Below are positions 33,961 to 45,134 of a stretch of 64,000 nt of DNA, in pieces. The stretch spans positions 107,764,697 to 107,828,696 of the forward strand of contig OX578146.1 in NCBI GenBank assembly GCA_951213105.1. Direction: 5' to 3'. Origin of the DNA: Amaurobius ferox. Lineage: Eukaryota; Arthropoda; Arachnida; Araneae; Amaurobiidae. Made by a program: the position numbers and the translations under genes. Below the pieces are notes generated by a model. It ran no database searches. It was given only the letters and a program-made list of their open reading frames with translations, and was not told where the DNA came from. The number at the start of each line of letters is the position of its first letter. Position 1 is the first letter of the stretch.

Positions 33961-35013
33961 TATAAAATTCCTGCCCTAGAAGAAACAAAATCTGTGGACA
34001 TTGTCTCAGATGTGATTAATTCGCCCTCACAAAAATTTGCTGTGGATTGGTTAGAAACCTATCTTATGTCTTCCAAAACCCCAGCAGAAACATCTAGCGT
34101 TGTCAATTCACAAGTTCTCACCGAGGTTGAAAACTCAGCTCAAGATCTGCTTTCTTGTGCTCTAACACATAGTGGACTGTTATCTTCCAATGCAGAATCA
34201 GTTTCGACTGAATCTACTTCTTCAGATTTTATGCAAGATGCACTCCGTCGTTGGCATTTAGGTTCTAATGTGTATGTGTATTTGAAACTTCGTCATGGGA
34301 AGTTAAAAGTGTATATATGGAAATATCTCTCTAACGATCGAAATAAATTACAGCCTACGCGTGAAGGTGTTACACTGTCACCGGCTACATGGAGTGAATT
34401 TTCTCAAAAATTGTGGTCGTTCAATATTCTATATGCAGATACCTCTTTCGTCAGTCGCAATGAGTTGTTCTGTTTCAATGACAACGGAAAATTGCATCTG
34501 CAGAAAATAATTCAATTATATGATTCAAAATTTTGCCTAACACAGTGTCATATTACCTTAGATACAAATCAAATAGCATGTTTACAGAATAGTGTTAACA
34601 ACATTAGTATACATCTTCGAGAAAGTATATTTATAGAGTGGCTTCCTGCTCAAATATTAAAAATAAAGAACACTATAACCTTTCTACCATCACTTATTTG
34701 TGACAAAAATTTTGCATTCGAACAATTAATCTCTTGTATTCATGACAACATCATGTGTCATGTAAGAAAACTTTTCAAATGTGTTGGCTGTGTTGCTCAA
34801 GTTGAAGATTTAAGTTACCATGAATGTCTTTACAGCACTCCATTACAAATGTTTGACAGAGTGTCTGAACAAGTACTTCTAAATCTTGACATTAATAACA
34901 TTGCTAAGAAAGTTTTGTTGCGTGGTGAAGAAGTCTTTTACTGCTATGATAGAAATTTTTTCGAGTCATTCAAATCAGAGGACTATGAAAGTGCGATAAG
35001 GAAATTATTTTAA
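33919..35013 (+). CDS. PC4/p15-domain protein, 364 codons
   Basis: A single open frame. Residues about 113-168 (YVYLKLRHGKLKVYIWKYL, then LQPTREGVTLSPATWSEF) match the single-stranded-DNA-binding core of transcriptional coactivator PC4/p15: beta strands, a basic turn, and the xGVTLSPxxWxxF signature. Residues about 189-230 (KIIQLYDSK, then CHITLDTNQIACLQNSV) may be a second, degenerate PC4-like unit (inference). The C-terminal part has a CxxC...HxC cluster (CVGC...HEC, residues 288-303). The N-terminal 110 residues are Ser/Thr-rich. An in-frame TAG lies 12 nt before the ATG. The first ~13 codons lie in the transposon next door, so the real exon may instead begin after a candidate acceptor, ctgccctag, ending at 33979. 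AATAAA follows at about 35240. Function: probably nucleic-acid binding; partner unknown. It could be a host gene exon or a gene carried by a mobile element. Confidence 0.72.
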   Translation: MNRSQDIAHFSKKIYKIPALEETKSVDIVSDVINSPSQKFAVDWLETYLMSSKTPAETSSVVNSQVLTEVENSAQDLLSCALTHSGLLSSNAESVSTESTSSDFMQDALRRWHLGSNVYVYLKLRHGKLKVYIWKYLSNDRNKLQPTREGVTLSPATWSEFSQKLWSFNILYADTSFVSRNELFCFNDNGKLHLQKIIQLYDSKFCLTQCHITLDTNQIACLQNSVNNISIHLRESIFIEWLPAQILKIKNTITFLPSLICDKNFAFEQLISCIHDNIMCHVRKLFKCVGCVAQVEDLSYHECLYSTPLQMFDRVSEQVLLNLDINNIAKKVLLRGEEVFYCYDRNFFESFKSEDYESAIRKLF

Positions 35014-36844
35014 CTTATTTGTTTAAATGTACAAGTGATAATGGTTAATGTGTATTTCATGAATAATAGATTCATTAAATGGTTTTTATCTTTCAAATTG
35101 AATTCCTTATTTATACTCATTAGCTAATTTTTTTTTTTTTTTTTTTTTTTTAGCATGTTCCATTTAAGAAATGTTATATTGTTATGAGTTATGTATCTAT
35201 GCATTCAAGTGTAACAGGTTTACTAATCTCACTTTTTAAAATAAAATATAAAAAATTAAAAATAGATTTATTCGAATCATATCAAATGTCTACAGTGTGA
35301 GTTTCATGACAAAAGATATTTACACTTTACAGAGTTTAAATCATAAATTTATAATCAATGTCAAAATTCTGAATTTATTCAAAATAAATGCTAATTTATG
35401 TTCCATTCTCTAAAGTATGAAGATTCATAAACAATGCTGTGTTTCAATCTCTAAGAATCGGTGAAAATTTGACTGTAGTTTCTTAAAAATCTACGAAGTT
35501 GGGACTTATTCTGTAATAGGTGTAAAATTTTGTTGTGGTCCTGTCATTTTCTGTGTGTTGTTAAATATGTACATTCAAATGGGATCATTTATTAAGAGCA
35601 GAGGGGTCTTATGGAGCACCTACAGCTACAAAATTGTGACATTTCTATGTGCATGTCAATAATGTCTCGTATTAAGATATCAAAACTCATTACATGTTTC
35701 TTTTAAGGTGTTAATTGCATATCTTTCATATTTTTTAATGTTATTGCAATGTACTGTACTTGTCTCAGAGGGTCACTCTTTCATTTAAATTCAGTGTTAA
35801 CAATCACCTATCCTTAAAAACAGTAAGTTATATACTATTCTGCTTTAAAAAAAAATATATATATATATACTCGTTTAATGATCTTAAACGTTGTTGTAAC
35901 AATAAAACCTAGCTCTTATTTGATAGTCATATACTAAGTATTGTGTAATTTTTGTCAAATTGCATTAACATTTGATAATTTTAAATGGGGAAAAAAAAAC
36001 ATTCGTGAGTATTCTATAATATTGAAATGTTAAGATGTTCCAGCTCTTGTATGTATTGTATAATTTGATAAATTTTTCATTTAAATATGGGAACTGTTTA
36101 AAACAATAAGATTGCAATTATCTCGCTTTGCGAACATGAACTTTGGGTCACTATCTGTTACACTGATAAGTACAATAAGCTATAGAGCCGATTTGGAATG
36201 TATTCTGGGTGAGTCTTTGGCTTGCATGTTGTGTGTATTGTAGGGGGAGGGGGTATATTTATGGAAAATATGTATTCATATACATATTCTTTCTGAGAGC
36301 AGCTTTTTCAAAATAAGATCCACACATTTTAGTGGTGTCTATTGAAATGTAAGGATGGAATCATGCATTTGCAATCGTCGGATTTCCACTTGGATGAATT
36401 CAGATGTAAAATACACCTCTAATGCTTTTTTTTTTTATAGAAATTATATGAAATGATTCTAAATATTCAAACTTAGAAGCTTCAACTAAGTTCGGTTTCA
36501 TCGAAATATTTGTCCTGTAAATATCTGCATCGGTAAAACCACCATTGGTATTTCAAACAGTCGATTCGTATTTAGAAAATTCTAGAACCGTAGTGTACAA
36601 CTGTAGAAATCTATTTTTAAAAGCTGTCGAAACAGATATTTTTTTCATAAAAATGTGTTCCCTACAATTTATGTCTACCGATGAAATACAACTATTTCGG
36701 ACATTTTTAAAAATTTAAAAAGTTTGAAAGTTAGTGTGATAAAATCTCACACAATACTTACTCGTTTCATGTTTAGCAGGTTTTAATACCGGGTGTTGAA
36801 ATCTAGGTACATGTGTGTGCAAAATGGTCTATTCCTATTCAATA
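35014..36844. other. AT-rich non-coding interval
   Basis: Holds the probable 3' UTR of the PC4-like gene (AATAAA at about 35240), a poly-T run at 35130-35151 and a (TA)n run near 35855. No other gene is recognised. Confidence 0.45.
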
Positions 36845-37935
36845 GATTTTAAAATGTGTTGGTGTCCTGAAAAAAATAATGTACACTCAATTCTAAGTTC
36901 TATAATGGTAGTAAAAATTATACCCTTCACTGTTAAAATGGTTATATCATATTCGTTGGCTTTTATTTTATTTAAACTTAATGCTAAAATTTTGGGGGTG
37001 AAAATTCGTTAGCTTGTTAAATTCTAAACTTCAATATTTCAATTACATCCGCCACTTTAAAAATGGTCAAATCATATTCAATGCACAATATCATTAAAAT
37101 GATGTATTTCAGATTACGTGTAGCAAATCAAACCCTTGAAGTATCCAGTTAGTAGAAATATATTATTAGAAAAAATAGGTGGCAACACCTCATACTGCTG
37201 ACGTCATTATAGATAAGATCTAATTTTTAATAGAGTAATGAGAGTGTCTCACTCATTTAGAGTTTGTCCAGCGGGTAGGGAAGACGTCGTTCCGTAAGTT
37301 CTAATTTTCATTATTATTTTTATAAAAAGAAAAAAAAAATCATTTCGTTATTAGTCGTATATGTTGTTAGATTTATTTTTAAAAAAGGTTTTAAGCCAAA
37401 CTTGCAATAGATTTTAAAAGTGTTGATGTCCTGTAAAAATAATGTACACTCACTTCTAAGTTCTATAATGGTAGTAAAATTACGATGTTAAAATGGTTAT
37501 ATCATAATCATTGGGTTTTATTTAAACTGAATGCTAAAATTTTGGGGGTGAAAATTCGCTAGCTTGTTAAATTCTAAACTTCGATATTTCAATTACATCC
37601 ACCACTTTAAAAAATGATCAAATCATATTCAATGCACAATATCATTAAAGTGATGTGTTTCAGATTATGTGTAGCAAATCAGACCCTTGAAGTATCCAAC
37701 TATTAAAAATATATTATTAGAAAAAATAGGTGGCAACACCTCATACTGCTGACGTCATTATAGATAAGATCTAATTTTTAATAGCATAATGAGAGTGTAT
37801 CACTCATTTAGAGTTTGCCCAGCGGGTAGTGAACACGTCGTTCCGTGAGTTCTAATTTTCATTATTATTTTTTTTATAAAAAGAAAAAAAAATCATTTCG
37901 TTTTTAGTCATATATATACTGTTAGATTTATTTTT
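36845..37935 (+). repeat. Two ~560-bp direct tandem units
   Basis: Unit 1 (36845-37391) and unit 2 (37408-37935) share, in order: aataatgtacactca-ttctaagtt, ctataatggtagtaaaa, gcacaatatcattaaa-tgatgt, gtggcaacacctcatactgc, tgacgtcattatagataaga and gtcgttccgt-agttctaatt. They differ by about 5-8% plus indels. No open frame is conserved between the units. Confidence 0.88.
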
Positions 37936-38400
37936 AAAAAATCACACACACACACACACTTAGAATGGTGAAATCTTGTTCACTTCATTTTAACTAAATG
38001 CGCTATTTTAAAGTTTGTGTACGTGTATACATTTGTTTTTAGATACACAACACTTAAAAGGGTCGAATCCTGTTCACAAAACATAATTTCAGCTATGTAT
38101 TACATTCATGTTTTTAAGTGTTAAAAGGGTTGAATGCTATTCACTTAACACCATTTTGAAAATGCGTAACTATACCTGGGTGTATTCAATTCATTTTAAA
38201 AAAATCATATTGATATATGCTGTTAGATTTATTTAAAAAAAAAAAAAAATCCGTATTGCTATAAATCACTCAGCTAAGTATAGTGTGTTTAAATTTTAAG
38301 TGTTAAAAGGGTTGAATGCTATTCACTTAACACCATTTTGAAAATACGTAACTATACTTGGGTGTATTCCATACATTTAAAAAAAAAAAAAATCATAGTT
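37936..38400 (+). repeat. ~182-bp tandem units and related shorter repeats
   Basis: Block aagtgttaaaagggttgaat, gctattcacttaacaccatt at 38116 recurs at 38298. Shorter relatives (aaaagggtcgaatcctgttc, gaatggtgaaatcttgttca) lie just upstream. They echo the aaaatggt-aaatcatattca phrase in the 560-bp units, so the whole 36.8-38.4 kb block probably descends from one repeat. Confidence 0.7.
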
Positions 38401-38607
38401 TCCACTGAATACAATTTTTGTGTTCACTGAATACAATTTGTTTTAAAAAATCATAGTGTTATAATACACAATTAATAACACAATTTTATATTCACTCCGT
38501 AGCATTCTGTTTTAAAACACATCGCTATTCACCGAGCGATTCGAATGAACTTCGAAAAATAATCTAACTTCCACTGATAAGGTACACTTCAAAGATAACT
38601 TCCTATA

Positions 38608-38690
38608 TAGCACGGGTGCTGTGGCACGGGGGCAAGACGCGCGGCTTGTAATCGGCTGGTTCCAAGTTCGAATCCGGCTCCTGACCAGTG
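38608..38690 (+). repeat. tRNA-Thr-like SINE head
   Basis: Sequence gcgcggcttgtaatcggctg holds a CTTGTAA-type anticodon loop (TGT, threonine) and is followed by AGTTCGAATCCGGC, a good box B and T-arm. The 5' part (gctgtggcacgggggcaaga) keeps box A poorly, and no full cloverleaf with a paired acceptor stem was found. It is best read as the promoter head of a SINE. The phrase atagatggcagcactt (38721) follows. Confidence 0.6.
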
Positions 38691-39023
38691 AAACATTAAT
38701 TTCTTTTGGAAAAAAAATGCCGATAGATGGCAGCACTTCATCAAAATTCGCCAGAGGGCGAAGTACATCCCGCTGATAAGATCTTTCAGTTTGTCACTGA
38801 CCAGCAGAGAGGGAGGACGTGTGTTCTTGTCAAAGGTCACTTCTAAGGTCGACACGTCATTTCCAGATTGTGCGATGCTCAGTCATCGATTGCGACATCG
38901 CTTGAAACCCCTTCCTCAGGTCAAAGGTCTGTCAGCGATTGTGACATTCCCTCTCAAGACTCCGAGTGAAGTGAAACTCACTCCGTATGAGTCATCATGC
39001 CTCTGTGAAAGACTTTCGCAATA
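38691..39023. other. Non-coding interval, possible SINE body
   Basis: Moderately GC-rich with direct phrases: gtcaaaggtca (38830) and gtcaaaggtct (38920), agtcatcgattgcgacatcg and gtcagcgattgtgacattcc. Possibly the body of the tRNA-Thr-like repeat. No coding support. Confidence 0.4.
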
Positions 39024-39330
39024 CTAGAAAAGAGGCATCCTCCCAAGAGAGGCATCCGGTGCTGTACCAAACTTCGAAAAGAGGGGAGGGGGGGGGGGCA
39101 GTGAGAGGCATCCTCCTGGGGGTCTAAAGACCCTCTGAGAGGATTCACTCCAAAGAGGGTCCTCCCAAAGAGGGACCCTCCTCCCAAAGAGGGATCCTCC
39201 TCCTCCAGGCGCAATATTGCGCGCTTGCGCCTGCGGAGGCTCAACTGTCATTTCTCTTCTACTGGTCGCTTTCGGGGCCGAAGAGTCGTGCGCCCGCGCA
39301 TCGGAGCAATATTAGTTTTTTTCGCAATTT
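39024..39330. other. GC-rich island with short CTCCCAAAGAGGG repeats
   Basis: Blocks gaggcatcctcc (39030, 39095), actccaaagagggtcctccc, aaagagggaccctcctccca and aaagagggatcctcctcctc recur, interrupted by a G-homopolymer at about 39080-39095. A perfect palindrome gcgcaatattgcgc starts near 39212. CpG content is far above the surroundings. It could be a promoter/CpG-rich island or a small satellite; no reading frame is convincing. Confidence 0.5.
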
Positions 39331-39492
39331 CAAGTATTTTCAGCGCTCTTATTTAGGGCTTATTACGTCCACGTTGTATAATTGGCATAGTTGCGCATGG
39401 GGGGAAAAAACCAAAGAGCGGAAATGATTTTGGTTCAAAATAGGCGATTTGGAAATTGTGTGGTGTTATTTGTACCTTTATTATTTGCGTAA

Positions 39493-39532
39493 CAGGCGCT
39501 TATTTAGAACCCGAATTGTAAATAAGCGCCTG
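39493..39532. repeat. Perfect 14-bp stem hairpin
   Basis: caggcgcttattta (39493-39506) and taaataagcgcctg (39519-39532) are exact complements with a 12-nt loop. A partial echo (gcgctcttatttagggctta) lies at about 39343. No T-run follows that would mark a terminator. Confidence 0.8.
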
Positions 39533-39732
39533 CAATTTTGTTCCAATGAATAAAATGAAATGAAATTTTAGACTTCAAACGAAAGAATTAGTGCCAATAT
39601 ATGAAATCCACACCAAAAAGTGATTGCAATTACGTATTTTTCCCTGGTCATTTCAGAAAATAATGATTTATAATGAAACCATCTCCTTACAAATTTACCC
39701 CTCTCCCCAGTCGCCTGTTTCATATTTATTGT

Positions 39733-40760
39733 AAACTAGCCGCCTTTGGCGACCAGCCTGTTCGCTACCCTTGAAAATTCTGACCGTGGCAAATTGTAAC
39801 CGTGGCACACTCGCTGGCGCGACCTTACCAGAAGGTGTAAGGTAACTGTTTGGACGGCCAGGAAGTGCCACCCAATTTAGACCGGAACTCAGTGGGGGAG
39901 ACATCCACAGGGACCGTACCCTCCTTCCCCTACCACCAACCTTTCGGAAGGACTTACGATCCCACATGTTTAACGTGATCGTACTCCGCGTGAACGCGGC
40001 TGTAGTTTTGGCAGTGGCGGGAATCGAACCCGTGCCTACCCAGTAAAATTCCCGCGCGCTAACCACTGGGGTACTTCGCCCTCTGCGACATTTTCCATAA
40101 CTTTCTTTTTATTCACCGAATTTAGACCGGAACCCAGTGGGAGAGGCACCCACGGGGTCCGTACCCTCCTTCCCCAACCACCAACCTCTCGAAAGGACTT
40201 ACAGACCCACATGCTTATTCCGCGTGATCGTACTCCGCGTGAACACGGCGGCAATTTTGGAAATCGAACCCGGGCCTACCGCGTGCAATTCCCGCGCGCT
40301 AACCACTGGGCTACTTCGCCCTCCGCGACAATCTCCATAACTTTCTTTTTATTCACCCAATTTAGACCGTACCCTCCTTCCCCTACCACCAACCTCTCGG
40401 AAGGACTCACGAACCCACATGTTTAACGTGATCGTACTCTGCGTGAACGTGGCGTAAGTTTTGGCAGTGGCGGGAATCGAACCCGGGCCTACTGAGTGCA
40501 ATTCCCGCGCGCTAACCACTGGGCTGCCGCGCCCTCCGCGACAATCTCCATAACTTTCTACATATTCACCCAATTTAGACGGGAACCCAGTGGGGGAGGC
40601 ATCCACAGGGGCCGTATCCTCCTTCCCCTACCACCAACCTCTCGGAAGGACTTACGGACCCACATATTTAACGTGATCGTATTCCACGTAAACACGGCGG
40701 CAGTTTTGGCAGTGGCGGGAATCGAACCCGGGCCTACCGCTAACTTCCCGCGCGCTCATT
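39733..40760 (-). repeat. SINE oligomer: four family S units with linkers
   Basis: On the minus strand, four family S units at about 39833-40087, 40118-40329, 40358-40543 and 40571-40760 are joined by a 28-bp linker on the theme atctccataactttctttttattcacc. Each unit has the tRNA head (complement of ggcgggaatcgaacccgggc) and body. The inner units lack the 3' tail and join at the same place (caatttagacc). Upstream is the phrase ctagccgcctttggcgacca, seen again at 41565 and 42764. Open frames are spurious. Confidence 0.88.
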
Positions 40761-41117
40761 TGCAATTTAAAATGACCATATGCTTAATTCCATCATCCTC
40801 ATTCCATTGTTTCATTGTTCCATCATTTAAAATATCCATAAGATTAAAATATCCATTTTAAATATCCAAAAGTTAAAATATACATTTAAAAAATCCAGAT
40901 CGTCCCATCATTTAAAATATAAATATATTGCTCTATTCAGAACCGTGACGTCACCTCCACCTTGACGTTCCCACCCACCACCTTCCTTCCTTCAGCGGGG
41001 GAGAAACGAAGCGGCAAGCCGAGCGGAACGGCGAGAAATTGAAATTCGGAAACTTTTAAAATCCCGATCCTGTGGGCAATACGGAATATTTCCTGACCAG
41101 ATTGGACTTGTAAGAAT
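40761..41117. other. Non-coding interval
   Basis: Short repeats on attaaaatatccat (40830-40915) are followed by unique DNA. No gene. Confidence 0.45.
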
Positions 41118-42880
41118 GCCAGATGTTTGACCTTTCTAAAAATGTAAATTATTAGTCGAAATTATGAGTACTTTTCACGATGCGAGAATTTAAAAACCAA
41201 AAATCGTTTTCTTGAGCAAAAAGTGACTTTTGTTTTAAAATCTTTAAAATATATTAGAAATCGAAATTCAGATTTGAAATTGATATATTTTTACTCGAAA
41301 TTCTCTGCTCTTTCCGATGGTGTAATTTGTTTTTTTCTACGATGTCTGGATCGTGGAGAAAAAAGGGCAAAAAACGGTCGAAATCGCATAAAACATTAAA
41401 TAAATAAAAAAATAATTAAAATTTTAAAAATCGGTTTTCACGTGTCCCCTTCCCTCCCCCCCGGGTCTCCGATTGCCAAATTTCGTAGCTCTCCGACGCG
41501 CGGTCGCGAAACGTATAGTGTATAAGACAGACAGACAGACAGACATTGCCTTTTATTATATAGACTAGCCGCCTTTGGCGACCAGCCTGTTCGCTACCCT
41601 TGAAAATTCTGACCGTGGCACACTCGCTGGCGCGACCTTACCAGAAGGTGTAAGGTAACTGTTTGGACGGCCAGGAAGTGCCACCCAATTTAGACCGGAA
41701 CTCAGTGGGGGAGACATCCACAGGGACCGTACCCTCCTTCCCCTACCACCAACCTTTCGGAAGGACTTACGATCCCACATGTTTAACGTGATCGTACTCC
41801 GCGTGAACGCGGCTGCAGTTTTGGCAGTGGCGGGAATCGAACCCGGGCCTACCCAGTAATTCCCGCGCGCTAACCACTGGTGTACTTCGCCCTCCGCGAC
41901 ATTTTCCATAACTTTCTTTTTATTCACCGAATTTAGACCGGAACCCAGTGGGAGAGGCACCCACGGGGACCGTACCCTCCTTCCCCAACCACCAACCTCT
42001 CGAAAGGACTTACAGACCCTAATGTTTATTCCGCGTGATCGTACTCCGCGTGAACACGGCGGCAATTTTGGAAATCGAACCCGGGCCTACCGCGTGCAAT
42101 TCCCGTGCGCTAACCACTGGGCTACTTCGCCCTCCGCGACAATCTCCATAACTTTCTTTTTATTCACCCAATTTTGACCGTACCCTCCTTCCCCTACCAC
42201 CAACCTCTCGGAAGGACTCACGAACCCACATGTTTAACGTGATCGTACTCCGCGTGAACGCGGCTGCAGTTTTGGCAGTGGCGGGAATCGAACCCGGGCC
42301 TACCGAGTGAAAGAGTGCCAGATGTTTGACCTTTCTAAAAATGTAAATTATTAGTCGAAATTATGAGTACTTTTCACGATGCGAGAATTTAAAAACCAAA
42401 AATCGTTTTCTTGAGCAAAAAGTGACTTTTGTTTTAAAATCTTTAAAATATATTAGAAATCGAAATTCAGATTTGAAATTGATATATTTTTACTCGAAAT
42501 TCTCTGCTCTTTCCGATGGTGTAATTTGTTTTTTTCTACGATGTCTGGATCGTGGAGAAAAAAGGGCAAAAAACGGTCGAAATCGCATAAAACATTAAAT
42601 AAATAAAAAAATAATTAAAATTTTAAAAATCGGTTTTCGCGTGTCCCCTTCCCTCCCCCCCGGGTCTCCGATTGCCAAATTTCGTAGCTCTCCGACGCGC
42701 GGTCGCGAAACGTATAGTGTATAAGACAGACAGACAGACAGACATTGCCTTTTATTATATAGACTAGCCGCCTTTGGCGACCAGCCTGTTCGCTACCCTT
42801 GAAAATTCTGACCGTGGCAAATTGTAACCGTGGCACACTCGCTGGCGCGACCTTACCAGAATCGCGGTCGCGAAACGTAT
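41118..42880. repeat. 1.2-kb tandem duplication carrying a SINE trimer
   Basis: Unit 1 starts at gccagatgtttgacctttct (41118) and unit 2 at the same phrase (42317), an offset of 1199 bp that holds through ctagccgcctttggcgacca (41565 and 42764). Unit 1 contains a three-member family S oligomer on the minus strand (about 41645-42310) with the linkers seen at 39.8-40.6 kb. Unit 2 is cut off shortly after ttaccaga (42860), where a third copy of cgcggtcgcgaaacgtatag joins and a longer (ACAG)n run ends at 42921. The phrase gtataagacag, (ACAG)n, attgccttttattatataga looks like the terminus of an unidentified element. Confidence 0.88.
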
Positions 42881-42888
42881 AGTGTATA

Positions 42889-42921
<33 letters not shown>

Positions 42922-44198
42922 TTGCCTTTTATTATATAGATAAACGCTATTTCAATGTCTCAAGAGAATTCGAATGTGAAACATGGGAGTGGTCAAATAT
43001 AGGCGTGGCCCAAAACACCAATGATGCATGTCCTGACTATTCACAATTAACCTTGTAATTCTATAAAACGGAGTATGAAGTTTCAAAACCGTAATCAACG
43101 TAGCTAAGTCAGTAGGGTACTTGGTCTCAAAATTCAGTGGTCGATTCCCAGTTCCAATCTGAGTATAACTGTTTTTTATTACATATTATAAAGTTGACAG
43201 AAGTCGCGCTGCCGATCGCCATTGTAGCGTTTTACGAAAGGAAATTCTATTTGATCAATTGAAAAAAATGACTTGGCGAAAATTTTGGCTATTATGAATT
43301 CTGCCAATGTCAAAATCAAAAATCGTGGTATAGTAATCGTAATGTGTACTACAATACTATTTTTTATTTTCCTAAACAAAGATCTTTGGAATTTGAGAAT
43401 TCATAAATCAAATCAATTTTTTCAAATGGAAAGTCTAAATAAATTTGGCGATTAAAAACTCTATTTGGCGAACAGCTTGGCGAAAGTAATAAAAGATCCA
43501 GAGCAACCCCTGAGTTGGTGTACTCTAATCTCATTATTATTTTTTTTTTATGGGGAAAAAATGAATATATCAAATGTCATAAATTTAAGATAATTTCCTA
43601 AATTGGGCACTTATTTATGCATAATAAATGCAAATGTGAAACTTCGCTTAACTGCTAGTTAGCAAAAATAATTTTAAGAAAAAAATCGGTTGTTGAAATT
43701 TTGTCAACTCGTACACGTCATTCAAGTAAACCCATACCCATCAAACATCCATCAATGAATGATGTCTTACAAATTAATTGGACATACGTCACCGCTTCAT
43801 CATCGAACCATCATTCGAATCAACCGAAAAAAAAAAGAGAAATCCCAGATAACTATAATTATCTTAAAACGCAATCGGAACATACCTGATACAATTAATA
43901 AATATTTATTCCTCGGCAATCATCTTTGGGGATTGCGACTTTGCTCTCTTTGTAATATTCCGAGACATCACGATGCGGTCCCTATGCGCGGAACAGCCTA
44001 TCTCAGGGGGTAGGGACTATAAATTATTCATTGAAAAAGGTTCTCGATTTTCTTTTAGCAGGAGTGTCACGTGTGTTCCAGGGGGGTTGGAATGAAAATT
44101 TTGTTCGATTTCAGCTGTCGGTCATGAGGAATAAAGAGTGTATCTTATTTTGAAAGGGACCGGATTCAGCTTTCGGTCTGGTTTCGAAGACGCTGCTA
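42881..44198. other. Non-coding interval
   Basis: No gene recognised. A weakly tRNA-like phrase (gtggtcgattcccagttcc) lies at 43137. TTGGCGA-type words recur at 43272, 43446 and 43465. A T-run lies at about 43540. Confidence 0.4.
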
Positions 44199-44222
44199 GA
44201 GAGAGAGAGAGAGAGAGAGAGA
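44199..44222 (+). repeat. (GA)n microsatellite
   Basis: Twelve GA dinucleotides in unbroken order. Confidence 0.95.
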
Positions 44223-44739
44223 GGTTTCCAGTGTCTGTTCTCGAAAGAAGTGAGAAGTTGATATTATGGAATAGGATTGGAGTCGGTGACAGTTATTTAA
44301 GTTTCTGGGGAGTTTGTTTACTATAAATTTTGCTTTAACAGTCAGCTGTTGACCTGTATCAAAGATGCGAAAATTTTTACTATCAGGAAGCATTGACATT
44401 ATGTTAAATTCTTTGAAGACTATGCTGAACTAGATACTGGTGAAGTGGTCACTAAATATGAAGCCGACCCCTCTTAATAAAAAGTTCAGAATATCAAAAA
44501 GCATTTCAAATTTAATCATAGCAAGAAAGATCAATCATGCATAAAGCATTGATTATGAAACACTTTCCAACTGAAATGCAATTTTATTTAAACATCTCTA
44601 AGATGCGATGCACTTAGAGCGTTGATGTTTTTTCAATTACCACAGTACTACAGTAATTTATTATACTTGAAAACCTCATCGAAAAAGACAATTCCAGTTA
44701 CAAAAGATAAACTTTCAACTACCCAATATATTTTTTGGA

Positions 44740-45087
44740 AATTTTTCTATACAATATTTTATTATACAATAATAGATAATTTGAATATTTCCTAAAATTT
44801 TCGAAACAGTTTGTGAATTTTAACTTCGCTTAAAAAATATTTGAAAAATTAGGTCCCATAATGGTTCAATGTATTTTATGTTTTCAACCCGGGTTCAATC
44901 CGAAACTAATTGGGTGATATTATTCATTTTCATTCCCATATGTCCTATAGATCATCTCAATAACGTACTAAAATTTTATTTTGATAAAGTCAATTTTACG
45001 ACAGTTATCGTACGAGCGAACAGACGGACAGACAGACAGACAAAAAGACTAAAGTCATAAACACTTTCAACTACGTTGGAAAGTGTT
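44740..45087 (-). mobile_element. Family Q non-coding repeat, second copy
   Basis: Reverse complement of the element at 20091: the terminal hairpin acactttcaactacgttgga...aagtgtt (45061-45087), a (CAGA)n run, acagttatcgtacg, caatccgaaactaattgggt and taggtcccataatgg. Homology continues to ttttcgaaacagtttgtgaa (44800). Both copies carry the microsatellite at the same site. Confidence 0.65.
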
Positions 45088-45134
45088 AAAAATGGCGCAT
45101 ATTTTAGTTCTAATAAATTGGAAATTGCGATATG

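Noticed and set aside
38608..38690. A genuine tRNA-Thr gene
   Set aside because: Anticodon loop and T-arm are good, but box A and acceptor pairing are poor, so a SINE head is more likely; a tRNA covariance model would decide.
39695..42065. Minus-strand frames of 72-166 codons with repeated RSFREVGGRGRRVRS-like text
   Set aside because: Translations of SINE bodies; the same text appears wherever the SINE occurs.
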